DNA of 58,116 nucleotides from an uncultured Bacteroidaceae bacterium (GCA_905236065.1 CAJONZ010000015.1:1-58116); one strand, 5' to 3'. Counted from the first letter of the stretch, positions 8,655 to 18,329 are shown. The notes: generated from the letters alone by a model not told the origin. Numbers and translations: made by a program.

Positions 8655-11462
8655 TTATTCTCTCAGGAAGGCCATGAAGGCGGCCATGAGTTGGTGGATT
8701 TTGCTGGTCTCGGTGATGCTCTCGATGGGAAAGCCCAGTTTGATGTAGCGTTGGCCGGCGTTTTTGGCTATGCCTGCCGAGGTGCCGTCCTGGTAGAGCA
8801 GCATAGTGAAGGCGTTGACGGTGGGTTGCAGGGTGGTGGGGGCCGGTACGCTGTAGCTGTAGGGGTTCATCTCGCGCCAGATGGTGAAGGAGGTGCCGCA
8901 GCCACTGATGGTAGCCTGTGTCTTGTCGGTCAGTGGTGTCTCGCCGATGTTGGCACCGCTGATGAGGGTGCGTCCGCCTTGGTTGATGTAGTCGTCAACG
9001 AGTCGGGAGGTGGCGGGGTTGAACTCTTTCTGAACGCCGTAGATGACATCGAGCAGGGGAAACTGGCGCAGGATGTCGGTGGCCTTGATGTAGTGGGTGA
9101 GCAGGGCTCGCTCACTGGTGGAGGTGAAGGAGTGGCCGGCGTTGAGGAGGGCTTTGCCGTGGATGGCGGCATAGTCGAAGGTGTTGCCCATAACGAGGGT
9201 GCCGGCCAGTTCCTCGCCGCTGTAGCCCAGTCCGTCCTTGGCCTCGCTGCCGGGTTTGGCCTTGTTGAAGCTGAGTTGGCGACCGCTGAATCCGGCAAAG
9301 GCACCGTACTGTACGCCAGGGTCGGCATCGAGGTCGAAGCCCAGGCGGTCGGAGGTGTTGACCATCTTAGGGCCTTCGAGGCGGGTGAAGGCATTGACAA
9401 CGAGGGTGGTTCCGTGATTCTGGCGACTGATGCCCGCTGCAAGGGTCTCGGAGGGGAAGCTCTCGCCGCCTTTGTTGACGGCAGTGACCTTGAAGGAATA
9501 GACCATGTCGGGCTCCAGGCGTAGGCTGAAGCTGGTGCCGCTGACGAGGGTACCATTGTCGAAGGCTGTGTTTCCGATGCGGGTATAGACGATGTATTTC
9601 TGTGGCGTGGCCGTCGGTTCAAGGGGGTCGTTGACAGGGGCCCAGCTGAGGGTCACCGTGCGTTTCCGCTCGTTGAGTGCGAGGTGGAAGTCGGTGACGG
9701 GCAGAGGCTGTATGACGTAGCTGCGCTTGTGTTCTGTAGCAATGAACTTGACGATGCTCTTATAGATAGACCGGCACATGTCGAACTTGAATTTTGGGTC
9801 GTAGCCCATGCGGAGGTCGTCGAAGTCCTGGTGTGAGAGCATTTCGAGGATGCAGCACGGAATTTGCGGGTCGCGGGCCTCGCCGTAGTTGCGGTTCCAC
9901 AGGTTGCGGACGGTCCAGCGGTAGTCGTGGAGGTCGGTGGTGAAGTTGGTCACGAACAGGCTGGCCAGGTCGCGGGAAACGTAGCGGTCGAGTCCGGCGG
10001 CGGTCAGTCCGTTGTTGAAGTCAGTCTTGTAGATGGCCAGTGAGCCCATGTACTCGCCCAGCGGACGATACCACGCATCGGTGTGGAAGGCGACGTTGAG
10101 TTCCAGGGGAATGCGAAGCCCCTCGGTTGCCTGTGGATTGTAGATGCTGCCGCCGGAGAGGTAGTTGATGGCGGCGGAGCGGGCGCTGATGTCGTTGCTG
10201 TAGTCGTCGTTGTCGAAACGTCCGCTATGTATCTTGTAGGGGAAACCATACCACTGGGCGGAGTATTTTGCGGCCTCGGCCCATCGGGGCATTCCGCTGG
10301 TGGGGATGGAACTGTCGGGTACCGTGCGCCCCATGCCGCCGCCGAATCGCACGGCATCGGCAGAGACGACTCCCTTGTGGGCACTCTGGTTGCTGAGGAC
10401 GACCATGCCACTGTCGTGGATGCCCCTGCTGAACTCGAAGGTGCCGAGATAGACCCACGTGCCGCCGCCTATCTGCTGGTTGACAGTGAAGGTCGTGGTG
10501 CCACCCTTGTGGAAGACCGTGTAATGGGCATCGGTCACACTGTTCTCACAGGATTTATAGGTGACATAGACAGCGTATTTACCGGCTTCCGGGATGTCGG
10601 GAACCCACTGCGCACAGGCTGACTCCTTGTTGCCGCTGACGGTGGCGATGTAACGAGCCGTGCCGTCGGTGAAGGGATTATCGGTGGCCTGATAGACGGT
10701 CTTGTAGTAGGCAAACGCCTCGCCGGAGGCTGTCGTCCAGATTTTTTTGTTTTTCTTTTTGCGCTGACTCTCGATGTAGAGTCCGTTCTTGGTGGGGCTG
10801 TCGTTGTCAACGATCACTTCGTTGCGCTGCCAGTCGCGTTCACGGGGCGTAAAGACGATGGCACCTGCGTTTTGTAGCATGGGGATGATGTATGGCACGA
10901 CAAAAGTCTGGCTGAAGAGGTCCTCGCAGGTGGCATAGAGGCTGGGACGCTGCCATTTCCATTCGGATTTGGCGTGTTTCCAGTATCTGCCGTGACTCTG
11001 CCAAAGGGAAAGATGCACGTTTTCAAGTCCGTCGGGTGCGGTGTAGGGGCGAGAGGTATTCTTGACCCAGGGTGCTCCGCTGTAAGTGTTTTTCAGCAAG
11101 CGGCTTGGGTCTTTCTTGTTTTTTCGGAAGAAGTTGGGTATAAGCTCTTCAATGAGTTGGTCCTCCGTCATGACGGCCAGGTCATAATGCTTTTTGTTGT
11201 TGGGGATGAAGGTGCGGATGCGGCTGTAGATGGAATCGACGACAACGGGGGTGAAGTATTGCTCGGAGAATCCGCCACCGAACGTAATTTCTATGCGGCG
11301 TTTGTTGTCATCGACGTTGCAACTTGTCAAGGTGCAACGGCTGGTGCTCACGTCCCAGCGTTTGTAGGTGGAAAGCCAGTCGTTCAGTTGGCTTTCCAAG
11401 GTCTGTGAAAAGCCGCCAAGTGACTGAAAAAGAAATATAAGAAAGAGAATCGTTGCTTTCAT
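8655..11462 (-). CDS. Golvesin C-terminal-like / amidase-fold protein ('xanthan lyase'-type)
   Basis: A 935-residue exported protein with a Sec signal peptide at 1-19 (ending GGFSQ). The middle holds a golvesin C-terminal-like beta domain (about 275-375, with WVPDIPEAGKYAVYVTYK). An N-acetylmuramoyl-L-alanine amidase-like fold is suggested by HLSLWQSHGRYW before it and by NVAFHTDAW and ILEMLSHQDF after it. A fibronectin III domain lies at about 605-700, and the C-terminal domain is unassigned. Similar proteins are often annotated as xanthan lyase, a label I would not trust. The likely role is cell-wall or envelope glycan processing in the periplasm. I see no T9SS C-terminal sorting domain. 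The gene starts 26 bases after the T9SS plug gene, so they probably form an operon. Confidence 0.72.
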   Translation of the reverse strand: MKATILFLIFLFQSLGGFSQTLESQLNDWLSTYKRWDVSTSRCTLTSCNVDDNKRRIEITFGGGFSEQYFTPVVVDSIYSRIRTFIPNNKKHYDLAVMTEDQLIEELIPNFFRKNKKDPSRLLKNTYSGAPWVKNTSRPYTAPDGLENVHLSLWQSHGRYWKHAKSEWKWQRPSLYATCEDLFSQTFVVPYIIPMLQNAGAIVFTPRERDWQRNEVIVDNDSPTKNGLYIESQRKKKNKKIWTTASGEAFAYYKTVYQATDNPFTDGTARYIATVSGNKESACAQWVPDIPEAGKYAVYVTYKSCENSVTDAHYTVFHKGGTTTFTVNQQIGGGTWVYLGTFEFSRGIHDSGMVVLSNQSAHKGVVSADAVRFGGGMGRTVPDSSIPTSGMPRWAEAAKYSAQWYGFPYKIHSGRFDNDDYSNDISARSAAINYLSGGSIYNPQATEGLRIPLELNVAFHTDAWYRPLGEYMGSLAIYKTDFNNGLTAAGLDRYVSRDLASLFVTNFTTDLHDYRWTVRNLWNRNYGEARDPQIPCCILEMLSHQDFDDLRMGYDPKFKFDMCRSIYKSIVKFIATEHKRSYVIQPLPVTDFHLALNERKRTVTLSWAPVNDPLEPTATPQKYIVYTRIGNTAFDNGTLVSGTSFSLRLEPDMVYSFKVTAVNKGGESFPSETLAAGISRQNHGTTLVVNAFTRLEGPKMVNTSDRLGFDLDADPGVQYGAFAGFSGRQLSFNKAKPGSEAKDGLGYSGEELAGTLVMGNTFDYAAIHGKALLNAGHSFTSTSERALLTHYIKATDILRQFPLLDVIYGVQKEFNPATSRLVDDYINQGGRTLISGANIGETPLTDKTQATISGCGTSFTIWREMNPYSYSVPAPTTLQPTVNAFTMLLYQDGTSAGIAKNAGQRYIKLGFPIESITETSKIHQLMAAFMAFLRE

Positions 11463-11488
11463 GCGTTTGGATTGAATATTGAAAATAG

Positions 11489-12733
11489 TTAATTGTCGAT
11501 GTTGTAGGTGTAGCGGTTGAAGCCGACCAGTTTGTCGTAACGCTCACCGAAGGGACGGTGATAGATGTAAATCCAGTATTCGTTTTCCGTCTGGTGGAAG
11601 CTGCCCTCACATGTGACAGGGGTGCCTCGTGTCTCGCCTTCCGGCACGAAAAGGTACTGATAATTATAAGAGCCTTGCTTCAAGGGTCGGACTATCTCGT
11701 AGCAATGGTCGATGAGGTTGTATTCCATCTTGTTCTCTTCGTAGAAGTGACCGTTCGTCAGGTCACCGTTCAGGTAGATGTCGCCTCCTGCCACCGGAGG
11801 CATGACCAGCCGGAAATGGGTGTAGAAATAGTCGCTCTCCGTGTCGTTATCGACATTGTTGCCGTTGCGAATCCAATAGCGTCCGTTCTGGTCCTTGTCG
11901 AAAAGGTAGGACACACGTTTCTTGTCCTCAAACAGCGTGGCATGGTAATAAGGGTCGTGGTAGGACATGCTATATACGTGCATCGTCGGCACATATTCGT
12001 CGAGAATCTCGAAGCGGCGGTACTCGTTGCCTGCTTCAAAGATGAGTTGCCGGTTATGGGTGAAAACCAACTCGTTGTTACGGAGATAGGTGGGGCGGAT
12101 GTTCTCCACGTGATTGTCCCAACGGCGGTTTTGCAGCACGATGGCCTTCAGGTCGCTGATGGGATCCTGCACCACATAGCCCTGGTAGTTCACCCGGAAA
12201 TCAATCTGTTGGTGCGAATGCCAAGTGTCGATATCGGTATTGCCGCTGGCACTGATGCTGATGCTGACACGGGGCTCGAACACACAGAAGCAGGCCTGGG
12301 CCACAGGCTCCTCGCGTCCATCCTCGAAAATGTCGATACGGTAATTGCCTGAGAGTTTGAGCCTGACGTCGTCGTTGGGAATCGTGAAAGAATAGTGGTT
12401 GTACTCCATGCGGGTGTTCATCGACGGCTCATAATCGTCAATGCGCTGGTCGTTGAAGCCGTCCATGTACTCGCTGACGATTAAATCGCTAGGTGTCCAG
12501 TCTGCATTGCAATGCACAATGCTGTAGGTGTAGCGCACATAAGTGTGCTGAAGGTCGTCGAACGAGATTTCCAGAAAGTTCTCTCCACCCAACAAGAGGA
12601 CGGGGGGCTCGCCCCATTCGCCGTTCAGTTTTACTTGCAAGGTCTTGATGTTGCTGACAAACGTGTCGTTGGTCTGGGCTGTGATGGCCAGGGGCAGCAG
12701 CAACGTGAGCAACAGTATGCGGAGGATTTTCAT
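11489..12733 (-). CDS. Type IX secretion system plug protein (DUF5103)
   Basis: A 414-residue secreted protein with a signal peptide (about 1-20, ending AITAQ). The N-terminal domain (about 25-140) carries the family hallmark YTYSIVHCNADWTPSDL, and the C-terminal domain ends in the GERYDKLVGFNRYTYN stretch. The family is known as DUF5103, later named after the Plug protein that closes the lateral opening of the SprA/Sov translocon. It points to a T9SS in this organism, although no other T9SS gene lies in the window. A -7 promoter element lies 22 bases upstream, and the amidase-like gene follows on the same strand. Confidence 0.85.
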   Translation of the reverse strand: MKILRILLLTLLLPLAITAQTNDTFVSNIKTLQVKLNGEWGEPPVLLLGGENFLEISFDDLQHTYVRYTYSIVHCNADWTPSDLIVSEYMDGFNDQRIDDYEPSMNTRMEYNHYSFTIPNDDVRLKLSGNYRIDIFEDGREEPVAQACFCVFEPRVSISISASGNTDIDTWHSHQQIDFRVNYQGYVVQDPISDLKAIVLQNRRWDNHVENIRPTYLRNNELVFTHNRQLIFEAGNEYRRFEILDEYVPTMHVYSMSYHDPYYHATLFEDKKRVSYLFDKDQNGRYWIRNGNNVDNDTESDYFYTHFRLVMPPVAGGDIYLNGDLTNGHFYEENKMEYNLIDHCYEIVRPLKQGSYNYQYLFVPEGETRGTPVTCEGSFHQTENEYWIYIYHRPFGERYDKLVGFNRYTYNIDN

Positions 12734-12755
12734 CGATGGGTTCGTAATTTTTCCT

Positions 12756-12763
12756 CAAAATTA
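12756..12763 (-). promoter_or_regulatory. Bacteroidetes -7 element for the plug gene
   Basis: Read on the minus strand the sequence is TAATTTTG (consensus TAnnTTTG), 22 bases upstream of the plug ATG. No convincing -33 TTTG is seen. Confidence 0.5.
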
Positions 12764-12806
12764 CTGATTTCTTCTGAACCATTCTCTATAATTCTTTAAA
12801 AATATG

Positions 12807-12814
12807 TACTTTTG
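12807..12814 (+). promoter_or_regulatory. Bacteroidetes -7 element for the ABC ATPase gene
   Basis: TACTTTTG matches TAnnTTTG, 53 bases before the ATG at 12868. The -33 box is weak. It lies back-to-back with the plug-gene promoter. Confidence 0.45.
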
Positions 12815-12867
12815 CATGTTTTTAGCACGGCAAGTGTGAAACTTTTCATTGTGACTATCCCTTTTTT

Positions 12868-14487
12868 ATGCAAAAGATTATCGAGATAAAGGGCGGCGTT
12901 GCCCGCCATCCGCTATATAAAATGAAGTCGCCGGTGGATTTTGAGGTGCTTTGTGGTGAGCAGATTGCCATTGTAGGCCCCAACGGTGGCGGAAAGAGTA
13001 TGCTGGTTGATATGATTACCGGTGCCCACGCCTTGATGCCTGCGAACGACGTGCGGTATGACTTCCGACCGTCGAAGGCCAAGATGGTGAGCGACAACAT
13101 CAAGCACCTGACGTTCCGTGACTCTTACGGAACGAACGACGGCACGTATTATTACCAGCAGCGTTGGAACCAGAACGATTTGGACGAGACCCCGCTGGTC
13201 AGCCAGTTATTGGATGAAGCTTTTGCCCTGGCCGATACGGGATTGACCCGGAAGACGAATTTCGACAAATTCATTGTTCGCAACGAGACCCCGGAGCAGG
13301 AGGCGCAGCGGTTGGCACAGGAGGAGGCCGACCGACGGGCCATGCATACCGAGTTGGAGAAAGTGAGGAAGCGGCTTTACGAGATGTTCCATCTGGAGCA
13401 GCTGGTTGACAAGCATGTAATCATGCTCAGTTCGGGGGAGCTTCGCAAGTTTCAGCTGACAAAAACTCTGATGACCAATCCGCGAGTGCTCATCATGGAC
13501 AATCCGTTTATCGGACTGGATGTGAAGGCGCGTGGCCAGTTGCACGACTTCCTGAAAGTGCTTTCGGAGGAAACGGACATCACGATTATCTTGGTGTTGT
13601 CAAAAACTGACGACATCCCGGCATTCATCACGCATGTCTATCGGGTGGAAGACATGACGGTGCTGCCCAAGCAAACCTTGGCGGAGTATCAGGCGACGGC
13701 AAGGCAGACTTACGAAAAGGTGCTTTCTGACGAGAAAGAAGCTGCAATTCTGGCCTTGCCCGATGCGGGACAGGAGGAGGTGAAAGCCGGTACGCAGCAT
13801 GTGATAGATTTTAACAACGTGAACATCCGCTACGGGCAACGTACCATCCTGAAAGACTTGAACCTCACCGTGATGAACGGTGAACACTGGGCTCTCTCCG
13901 GCGAGAACGGTTCGGGAAAATCGACGTTGCTCAGTATTGTCTGTGCCGACAATCCGCAGGCATACGCCAACAACATCGTGCTTTTCGGTCATCAGCGTGG
14001 CAGTGGAGAGAGCATTTGGGACATCAAGCGCCATATCGGTTATATTTCGCCAGAAATGCACCGTGCCTATATGAAGGATGTTCCTGCTATCGACATCGTT
14101 GCCAGTGGAATGAGCGATATGACAGGGCTATATGCCTTGCCCAAGCTGCTCCGTCCGCGCAACGACCATGAGGAGGAACTGCGCTGCCAGTGTCTTTTTT
14201 GGATGGATATTTTCGGGGTGGGGCAGTATGCCGACCAGACTTTCCTAAAGCTATCCAGCGGTGAGCAACGCCTGGTGCTTTTGGCCCGTGCCTTTGTCAA
14301 AGACCCTTCGCTGCTCATCCTCGATGAGCCTTTGCATGGGCTTGACATGAGAAACCGCCGTCTGGTCAAGGAGGTCATCGAGGCTTTTTGCAAGCGCAAA
14401 AACAAAACGCTCATTATGGTCACGCATTATGAGGAGGAACTGCCGCCTTGCATAGACCACAGCATTTTCTTAAAGAAGATTGGCTGA
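12868..14487 (+). CDS. Tandem ABC ATPase, ModF/PhrA-like
   Basis: A soluble protein of 539 residues with two ABC nucleotide-binding domains and no membrane segment. It resembles E. coli ModF (photorepair protein PhrA), whose biochemical role is unclear. NBD1 has Walker A GPNGGGKS (37-44) and signature LSSGE (about 187), but its Walker B ends LIMDNP, so Asn212 replaces the catalytic glutamate. NBD2 is complete: GENGSGKS (345-352), LSSGE, and LILDEP with Glu487. Only the second site looks fit for hydrolysis. The gene stands alone between its own promoter and a strong terminator. An ABC-F assignment is less likely because no ABC-F linker is evident. Confidence 0.8.
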   Translation: MQKIIEIKGGVARHPLYKMKSPVDFEVLCGEQIAIVGPNGGGKSMLVDMITGAHALMPANDVRYDFRPSKAKMVSDNIKHLTFRDSYGTNDGTYYYQQRWNQNDLDETPLVSQLLDEAFALADTGLTRKTNFDKFIVRNETPEQEAQRLAQEEADRRAMHTELEKVRKRLYEMFHLEQLVDKHVIMLSSGELRKFQLTKTLMTNPRVLIMDNPFIGLDVKARGQLHDFLKVLSEETDITIILVLSKTDDIPAFITHVYRVEDMTVLPKQTLAEYQATARQTYEKVLSDEKEAAILALPDAGQEEVKAGTQHVIDFNNVNIRYGQRTILKDLNLTVMNGEHWALSGENGSGKSTLLSIVCADNPQAYANNIVLFGHQRGSGESIWDIKRHIGYISPEMHRAYMKDVPAIDIVASGMSDMTGLYALPKLLRPRNDHEEELRCQCLFWMDIFGVGQYADQTFLKLSSGEQRLVLLARAFVKDPSLLILDEPLHGLDMRNRRLVKEVIEAFCKRKNKTLIMVTHYEEELPPCIDHSIFLKKIG

Positions 14488-14494
14488 AAAACAA

Positions 14495-14535
14495 GACATT
14501 CCGAAAGCGATTTGCCTTCGGAATGTCTCGTTTTT
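14495..14535. terminator. Bidirectional terminator between the ABC gene and mnmA
   Basis: GACATTCCGAA (14495-14505) pairs perfectly with TTCGGAATGTC (14517-14527). Five Ts follow on the plus strand (14531-14535). On the minus strand, TTGTTTTTC follows the hairpin. It can therefore serve both convergent genes. Confidence 0.88.
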
Positions 14536-14541
14536 ACGTGT

Positions 14542-15645
14542 TTAGTTGATTTCTCCGCTGCCGTAACAAAGGTGATGGTTCTCGTCATAGATGACACAGA
14601 ACTGGCCAGGGGCGACACCGTGGATTTTTTGCTCGGCCTGAAGATGCCAAGTGCCGTCTGTGTGTTGCTTGATGTGGCCTGGAAGGTATTCTGGCGTGTG
14701 ACGGATTTTAAAGGTGATTTTTTTCGGTTGCAAAAGAAGGGACGTATTGTCAGAACCCGATTCTCTTGCGCATTCTTCTGCCCACGGATTGGCCGTAATG
14801 AAATGGAAATCATTCATGGTGACGTGGTCCTTATAGACTTTTTCGGGGTCGTAGCCGTGAGAGACGAACAGGATGTTGCGCTTGAGGTTCTTCTTGACAA
14901 CGAACCAAGGTCCGCCGCTGAATCCCAAGCCTTTGCGCTGTCCGATGGTGTAGAACCAGAGGCCACGGTGTGTGCCAATCTTATGCCCAGTTTCAATCTC
15001 ACGGACGTCACCTGGCTGTTCGCCAAGGTATGCCTTGATGTAGTCGCGGAAGTCGATATTGCCCAAGAAGCAAATGCCTTGTGAGTCTTTCCGTTCGGCG
15101 TTGAGCAAGTGGGCCTGCTCGGCAATCAGGCGTACCTCATGTTTCCATAAGTGGCCAATGGGGAAGAGCAGTTTGCTGACTTGCAGGGAGTTGATTTGAC
15201 AGAGAAAATCGGTCTGGTCCTTCACTGGGTCGGGCGAGGTGGACAGCCAGGTTTTGCCGTTGAACAGCGTGGTTGTGGCATAGTGTCCTGTGGCCGTGTA
15301 GTCGAATTCGTGGCCGATTTTTTCTTCAAACACACCGAACTTGATGAGCTTGTTGCACATGACGTCGGGGTTGGGGGTGAGTCCTTGGCGGGCTTTCTCC
15401 ATGGTGTAGCCGACGACGTGTTCCCAATAGTCTTTGTGCAGGTCGATGATGTCGAAGCGCAGGCCATATTTCCGGGCAAGCCACTGGCAGATTTCCACAT
15501 CTTCCTCGGAGGTACAGTTCCACTCTGTGTCGCGGTCTGGACCGATTTTGATGTAGAAAAGGTGCGGGTTGATGCCTTGCTCTTTCAGCAAGTGAACGGA
15601 AACGGCGGAATCGACCCCGCCACTGACCAGTGCTGCTACGTTCAT
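14542..15645 (-). CDS. mnmA: tRNA 2-thiouridine(34) synthase MnmA
   Basis: Thiolates U34 of tRNA-Lys, -Glu and -Gln in the cytoplasm, taking sulfur from an IscS/Tus-type relay. The 367 residues are normal for the family. The PP-loop SGGVDSAV is near the N-terminus. The two catalytic cysteines appear in NPDVMCNKLIKFG and SQGICFLG. The C-terminal beta-barrel follows. The start codon overlaps the nadA stop by 4 bases (ATGA), so mnmA is coupled to nadA, an unexpected partner by function. It ends at a bidirectional terminator. Confidence 0.96.
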   Translation of the reverse strand: MNVAALVSGGVDSAVSVHLLKEQGINPHLFYIKIGPDRDTEWNCTSEEDVEICQWLARKYGLRFDIIDLHKDYWEHVVGYTMEKARQGLTPNPDVMCNKLIKFGVFEEKIGHEFDYTATGHYATTTLFNGKTWLSTSPDPVKDQTDFLCQINSLQVSKLLFPIGHLWKHEVRLIAEQAHLLNAERKDSQGICFLGNIDFRDYIKAYLGEQPGDVREIETGHKIGTHRGLWFYTIGQRKGLGFSGGPWFVVKKNLKRNILFVSHGYDPEKVYKDHVTMNDFHFITANPWAEECARESGSDNTSLLLQPKKITFKIRHTPEYLPGHIKQHTDGTWHLQAEQKIHGVAPGQFCVIYDENHHLCYGSGEIN

Positions 15646-16658
15646 TTGTTTGCCAAGGGAGATTTGAGTGCTTTGGAGATTTCGAGCATTTTGTTGATGG
15701 GGGCAATGGCCTTCTCGCTAATGACGGGGTCAACCTCGATGGTGGGCCATTCGTATTTCAGCGTGTTGTAGAGTTTGCTGAGGGTGTTCAGCTTCATGAA
15801 CGAGCATTCGTTGCAGCTGCAACCTACCGTCTCCGTTGTCTCTGGCGGGGCAGGAATGAAGGTCTTTTCCGGGCAGGCTTTCTGCATTTCGTGGAGAATG
15901 CCGCTTTCGGTTGCAACGATGAACTCGGTGGCCTCGTTTTCGATGGAATATTTTAGCAGTCCAGCCGTGGAGCCAATGACATCGGCCACTTTCTGGATGG
16001 GTGCCGGGCATTCCGGGTGGACAAGAATTTTTGCGTTGGGGTGTTCGGCCTTGATCGCCAGGATTTTCTCAAGCGAGAATTGGCCATGGACGTGGCAACC
16101 GCCGTTCCATAGGAGCATGTTGCGCCCCGTGACGGAGTTGATGTAGCCGCCTAAGTTCTTGTCAGGGCCAAAGATGAGTTTCTCGTCCTGCGGAAATGAA
16201 TCGATAATGAGTTTAGCGTTTGAAGAGGTCACTACCACGTCGGTGAGGGCCTTGACGGCAGCTGTGGTGTTGACGTAGCTAACAACTTTGTAGCCAGGAT
16301 GTTCGTTAACAAATTTTTTCAAGTCGTCGGCATTGCATGAGTCGGCGAGTGAGCAGCCAGCATTGAGGTCGAGCACAAGTACTTTCTTGTCGGGACAGAG
16401 GATTTTGTTTGTCTCGCCCATGAAATGAACGCCGCACATGACGATGATGTCGGCATCTGTCTTTGCCGACCATTGTGCCAGGGCGAGCGAGTCGCCAACA
16501 AAGTCTGCGATGTCTTGAACAGCGCCGTCCGTATAATAATGTGCAAGGATAACGGCGTTTTTCTCTTTGCACATGCGGCGAATTTCAGTTTTCAGGTCGA
16601 TGTCGGCGGGAATGGGTTCGTCAACATAGCCTTTCTGAATCCAGGTCTCTTTAATCAT
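15642..16658 (-). CDS. nadA: Quinolinate synthase NadA
   Basis: Condenses iminoaspartate with dihydroxyacetone phosphate to quinolinate in de novo NAD synthesis and carries a 4Fe-4S cluster. I start at MIKETWIQKG (338 residues). A longer reading would begin inside an inverted repeat at 16706 and add a non-conserved extension. The candidate cluster ligands are Cys75 (MCGVHFMGET), Cys188 (GGCHVHGQ) and one cysteine of GCSCNEC (280-285). Its stop overlaps the mnmA start. No nadB or nadC lies in the window. A hairpin and a 117-base gap separate it from rny upstream. Confidence 0.95.
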   Translation of the reverse strand: MIKETWIQKGYVDEPIPADIDLKTEIRRMCKEKNAVILAHYYTDGAVQDIADFVGDSLALAQWSAKTDADIIVMCGVHFMGETNKILCPDKKVLVLDLNAGCSLADSCNADDLKKFVNEHPGYKVVSYVNTTAAVKALTDVVVTSSNAKLIIDSFPQDEKLIFGPDKNLGGYINSVTGRNMLLWNGGCHVHGQFSLEKILAIKAEHPNAKILVHPECPAPIQKVADVIGSTAGLLKYSIENEATEFIVATESGILHEMQKACPEKTFIPAPPETTETVGCSCNECSFMKLNTLSKLYNTLKYEWPTIEVDPVISEKAIAPINKMLEISKALKSPLANK

Positions 16659-16690
16659 GATGATGAAAGATGTTATGGTTTTATAATTTT

Positions 16691-16730
16691 GTACGCAAAG
16701 ACGCAAGGTGTTCTTTGTGTCTTTGCGTAC
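16691..16730. repeat. Long inverted repeat upstream of nadA
   Basis: GTACGCAAAGACGCAA (16691-16706) pairs with TTGTGTCTTTGCGTAC (16715-16730): 15 Watson-Crick pairs and one G-U, with an 8-base loop. There is no U-run on either side, so it is not an ordinary terminator. From memory, palindromes built on 'GCAAAGACGCAA' recur between genes in Bacteroidetes genomes. Confidence 0.75.
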
Positions 16731-16775
16731 GATGACTATCTATAAACGAATGGTTTTCTGGTTGGGGCGGACAGC

Positions 16776-18329
16776 CTATTTTGCAAAGCTGACCGCACGG
16801 GTCTCTCGGATAACGGTAATCTTAACCTGTCCAGGATAGGTCATTTCATTCTGAATCTTTGTAGCGATGTCGTTGCTGAGTGTCTCGATTTCTGCATCGG
16901 AAATCTTGTCGGCACCGACGATGACACGCAATTCGCGGCCTGCCTGAATGGCGTAGGTCTTGGTAACGCCAGGGTAGCTGGCAGCTAAGGATTCAAGGTC
17001 ATTGAGGCGCTTGAGGTAGGCTTCCACGATTTCTCGACGGGCTCCTGGACGGGCTCCTGAGATGGCATCGCAGACTTGCACGATGGGAGCGAGTAGGGAA
17101 GTCATCTCCATTTCGTCGTGGTGTGCGCCGATGGCATTGCAAATGTCTGGCTTTTCCTTGTATTTTTCAGCGATTTGAGCACCGTAAAGTGCGTGGGGAA
17201 TTTCAAGTTGCTCGTCGGGCACCTTGCCGATGTCATGCAGCAAACCAGCGCGGCGGGCTTTCTTGGGATTGAGGCCCAGTTCTGCAGCCATGACGGCGCA
17301 GAGGTTTGCAGTCTCACGTGCGTGTTGGAGCAGGTTCTGTCCGTATGATGAGCGGTATTTCATCTTACCCACGATGCGGATGAGCTCTGGATGCAGACCA
17401 TGGATGCCGAGGTCGATGCTGGTTCGTTTACCTGTCTCGATGATTTCCTCTTCGACCTGTTTCTTGACCTTTGCCACAACCTCCTCGATACGTGCGGGAT
17501 GGATTCGTCCGTCGGCAACCAACTGGTGCAGGGCCAGGCGGGCAATCTCACGGCGTACAGGGTCGAACGCACTGATGACGATGGCCTCAGGGGTGTCATC
17601 TACGACAATCTCTACGCCTGTGGCAGCTTCCAAGGCACGGATGTTGCGGCCTTCGCGGCCAATAACACGGCCTTTGACCTCGTCGGAGTCAATGTGGAAG
17701 ACGGTGACGGAGTTTTCAATGGCCGTTTCTGTGGCAACCCGTTGAATGGACTGAATGACAATCTTCTTGGCCTCTTTGTTAGCTGTCATTTTGGCTTCAT
17801 CCACAATCTCATTGATGTATTGCTGGGCCTGGGACTTTGCCTCGTCTTTCAGGTTTTCAACCAATGCCTCTTTTGCTTCTTCAGCCGAAAGACCGCTGAT
17901 TTCTTCCAATTTCTTGATTTCCAGATCGCGCATGTTCTCAACCTCTTGCTTGCGTTGGGCGAGCTGCTCCTGTTGCTTGTCAAGTTGTGCCTTTTGTTTG
18001 TCGTTCTCCGACTGTTTGCGCTGCAGTTCCTCATGACGTTGGTTGAGGGTCAATTCACGTTGCTTCAGCTTGTTTTCCTGTTGCTGCATTTTCTGGTTGC
18101 GCTGGTTGGCCTCTTTTTCAAGTTCTGCTTTCTTGTTGAGGAACTTCTCCTTCAGCTCAAGCTGCTTGTTCTTCTTGAGGGTTTCTGCCTCAAGTTCAGC
18201 CTCTTTCATTTTGGTCTCATACACCTTGTCCAAATCTGCTTTGAACATCTTCATGCGCACAAAAATACCGACTCCGATGCCTAAAACGAGGCAGCCTGCG
18301 GCAATTGCTATTGTTATAAATAATTCCAT
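16776..18329 (-). CDS. rny: Ribonuclease Y
   Basis: Membrane-anchored endoribonuclease that starts mRNA decay. The 517 residues carry the full layout. An N-terminal membrane helix (about 3-25) is followed by a long charged coiled coil rich in Gln, Glu and Lys (about 30-190). The KH domain follows with [17 protein letters not shown], and the HD domain with [14 protein letters not shown]. The C-terminal region is conserved. The gene lies downstream of zapA on the same strand, with a 130-base gap that holds a candidate structured RNA. Confidence 0.97.
   Translation of the reverse strand: MELFITIAIAAGCLVLGIGVGIFVRMKMFKADLDKVYETKMKEAELEAETLKKNKQLELKEKFLNKKAELEKEANQRNQKMQQQENKLKQRELTLNQRHEELQRKQSENDKQKAQLDKQQEQLAQRKQEVENMRDLEIKKLEEISGLSAEEAKEALVENLKDEAKSQAQQYINEIVDEAKMTANKEAKKIVIQSIQRVATETAIENSVTVFHIDSDEVKGRVIGREGRNIRALEAATGVEIVVDDTPEAIVISAFDPVRREIARLALHQLVADGRIHPARIEEVVAKVKKQVEEEIIETGKRTSIDLGIHGLHPELIRIVGKMKYRSSYGQNLLQHARETANLCAVMAAELGLNPKKARRAGLLHDIGKVPDEQLEIPHALYGAQIAEKYKEKPDICNAIGAHHDEMEMTSLLAPIVQVCDAISGARPGARREIVEAYLKRLNDLESLAASYPGVTKTYAIQAGRELRVIVGADKISDAEIETLSNDIATKIQNEMTYPGQVKITVIRETRAVSFAK

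Noticed and set aside
16659-16706. Longer NadA start at 16706
   Set aside because: It begins within the palindrome and adds a non-conserved stretch; MIKETWIQKG is a normal family start.
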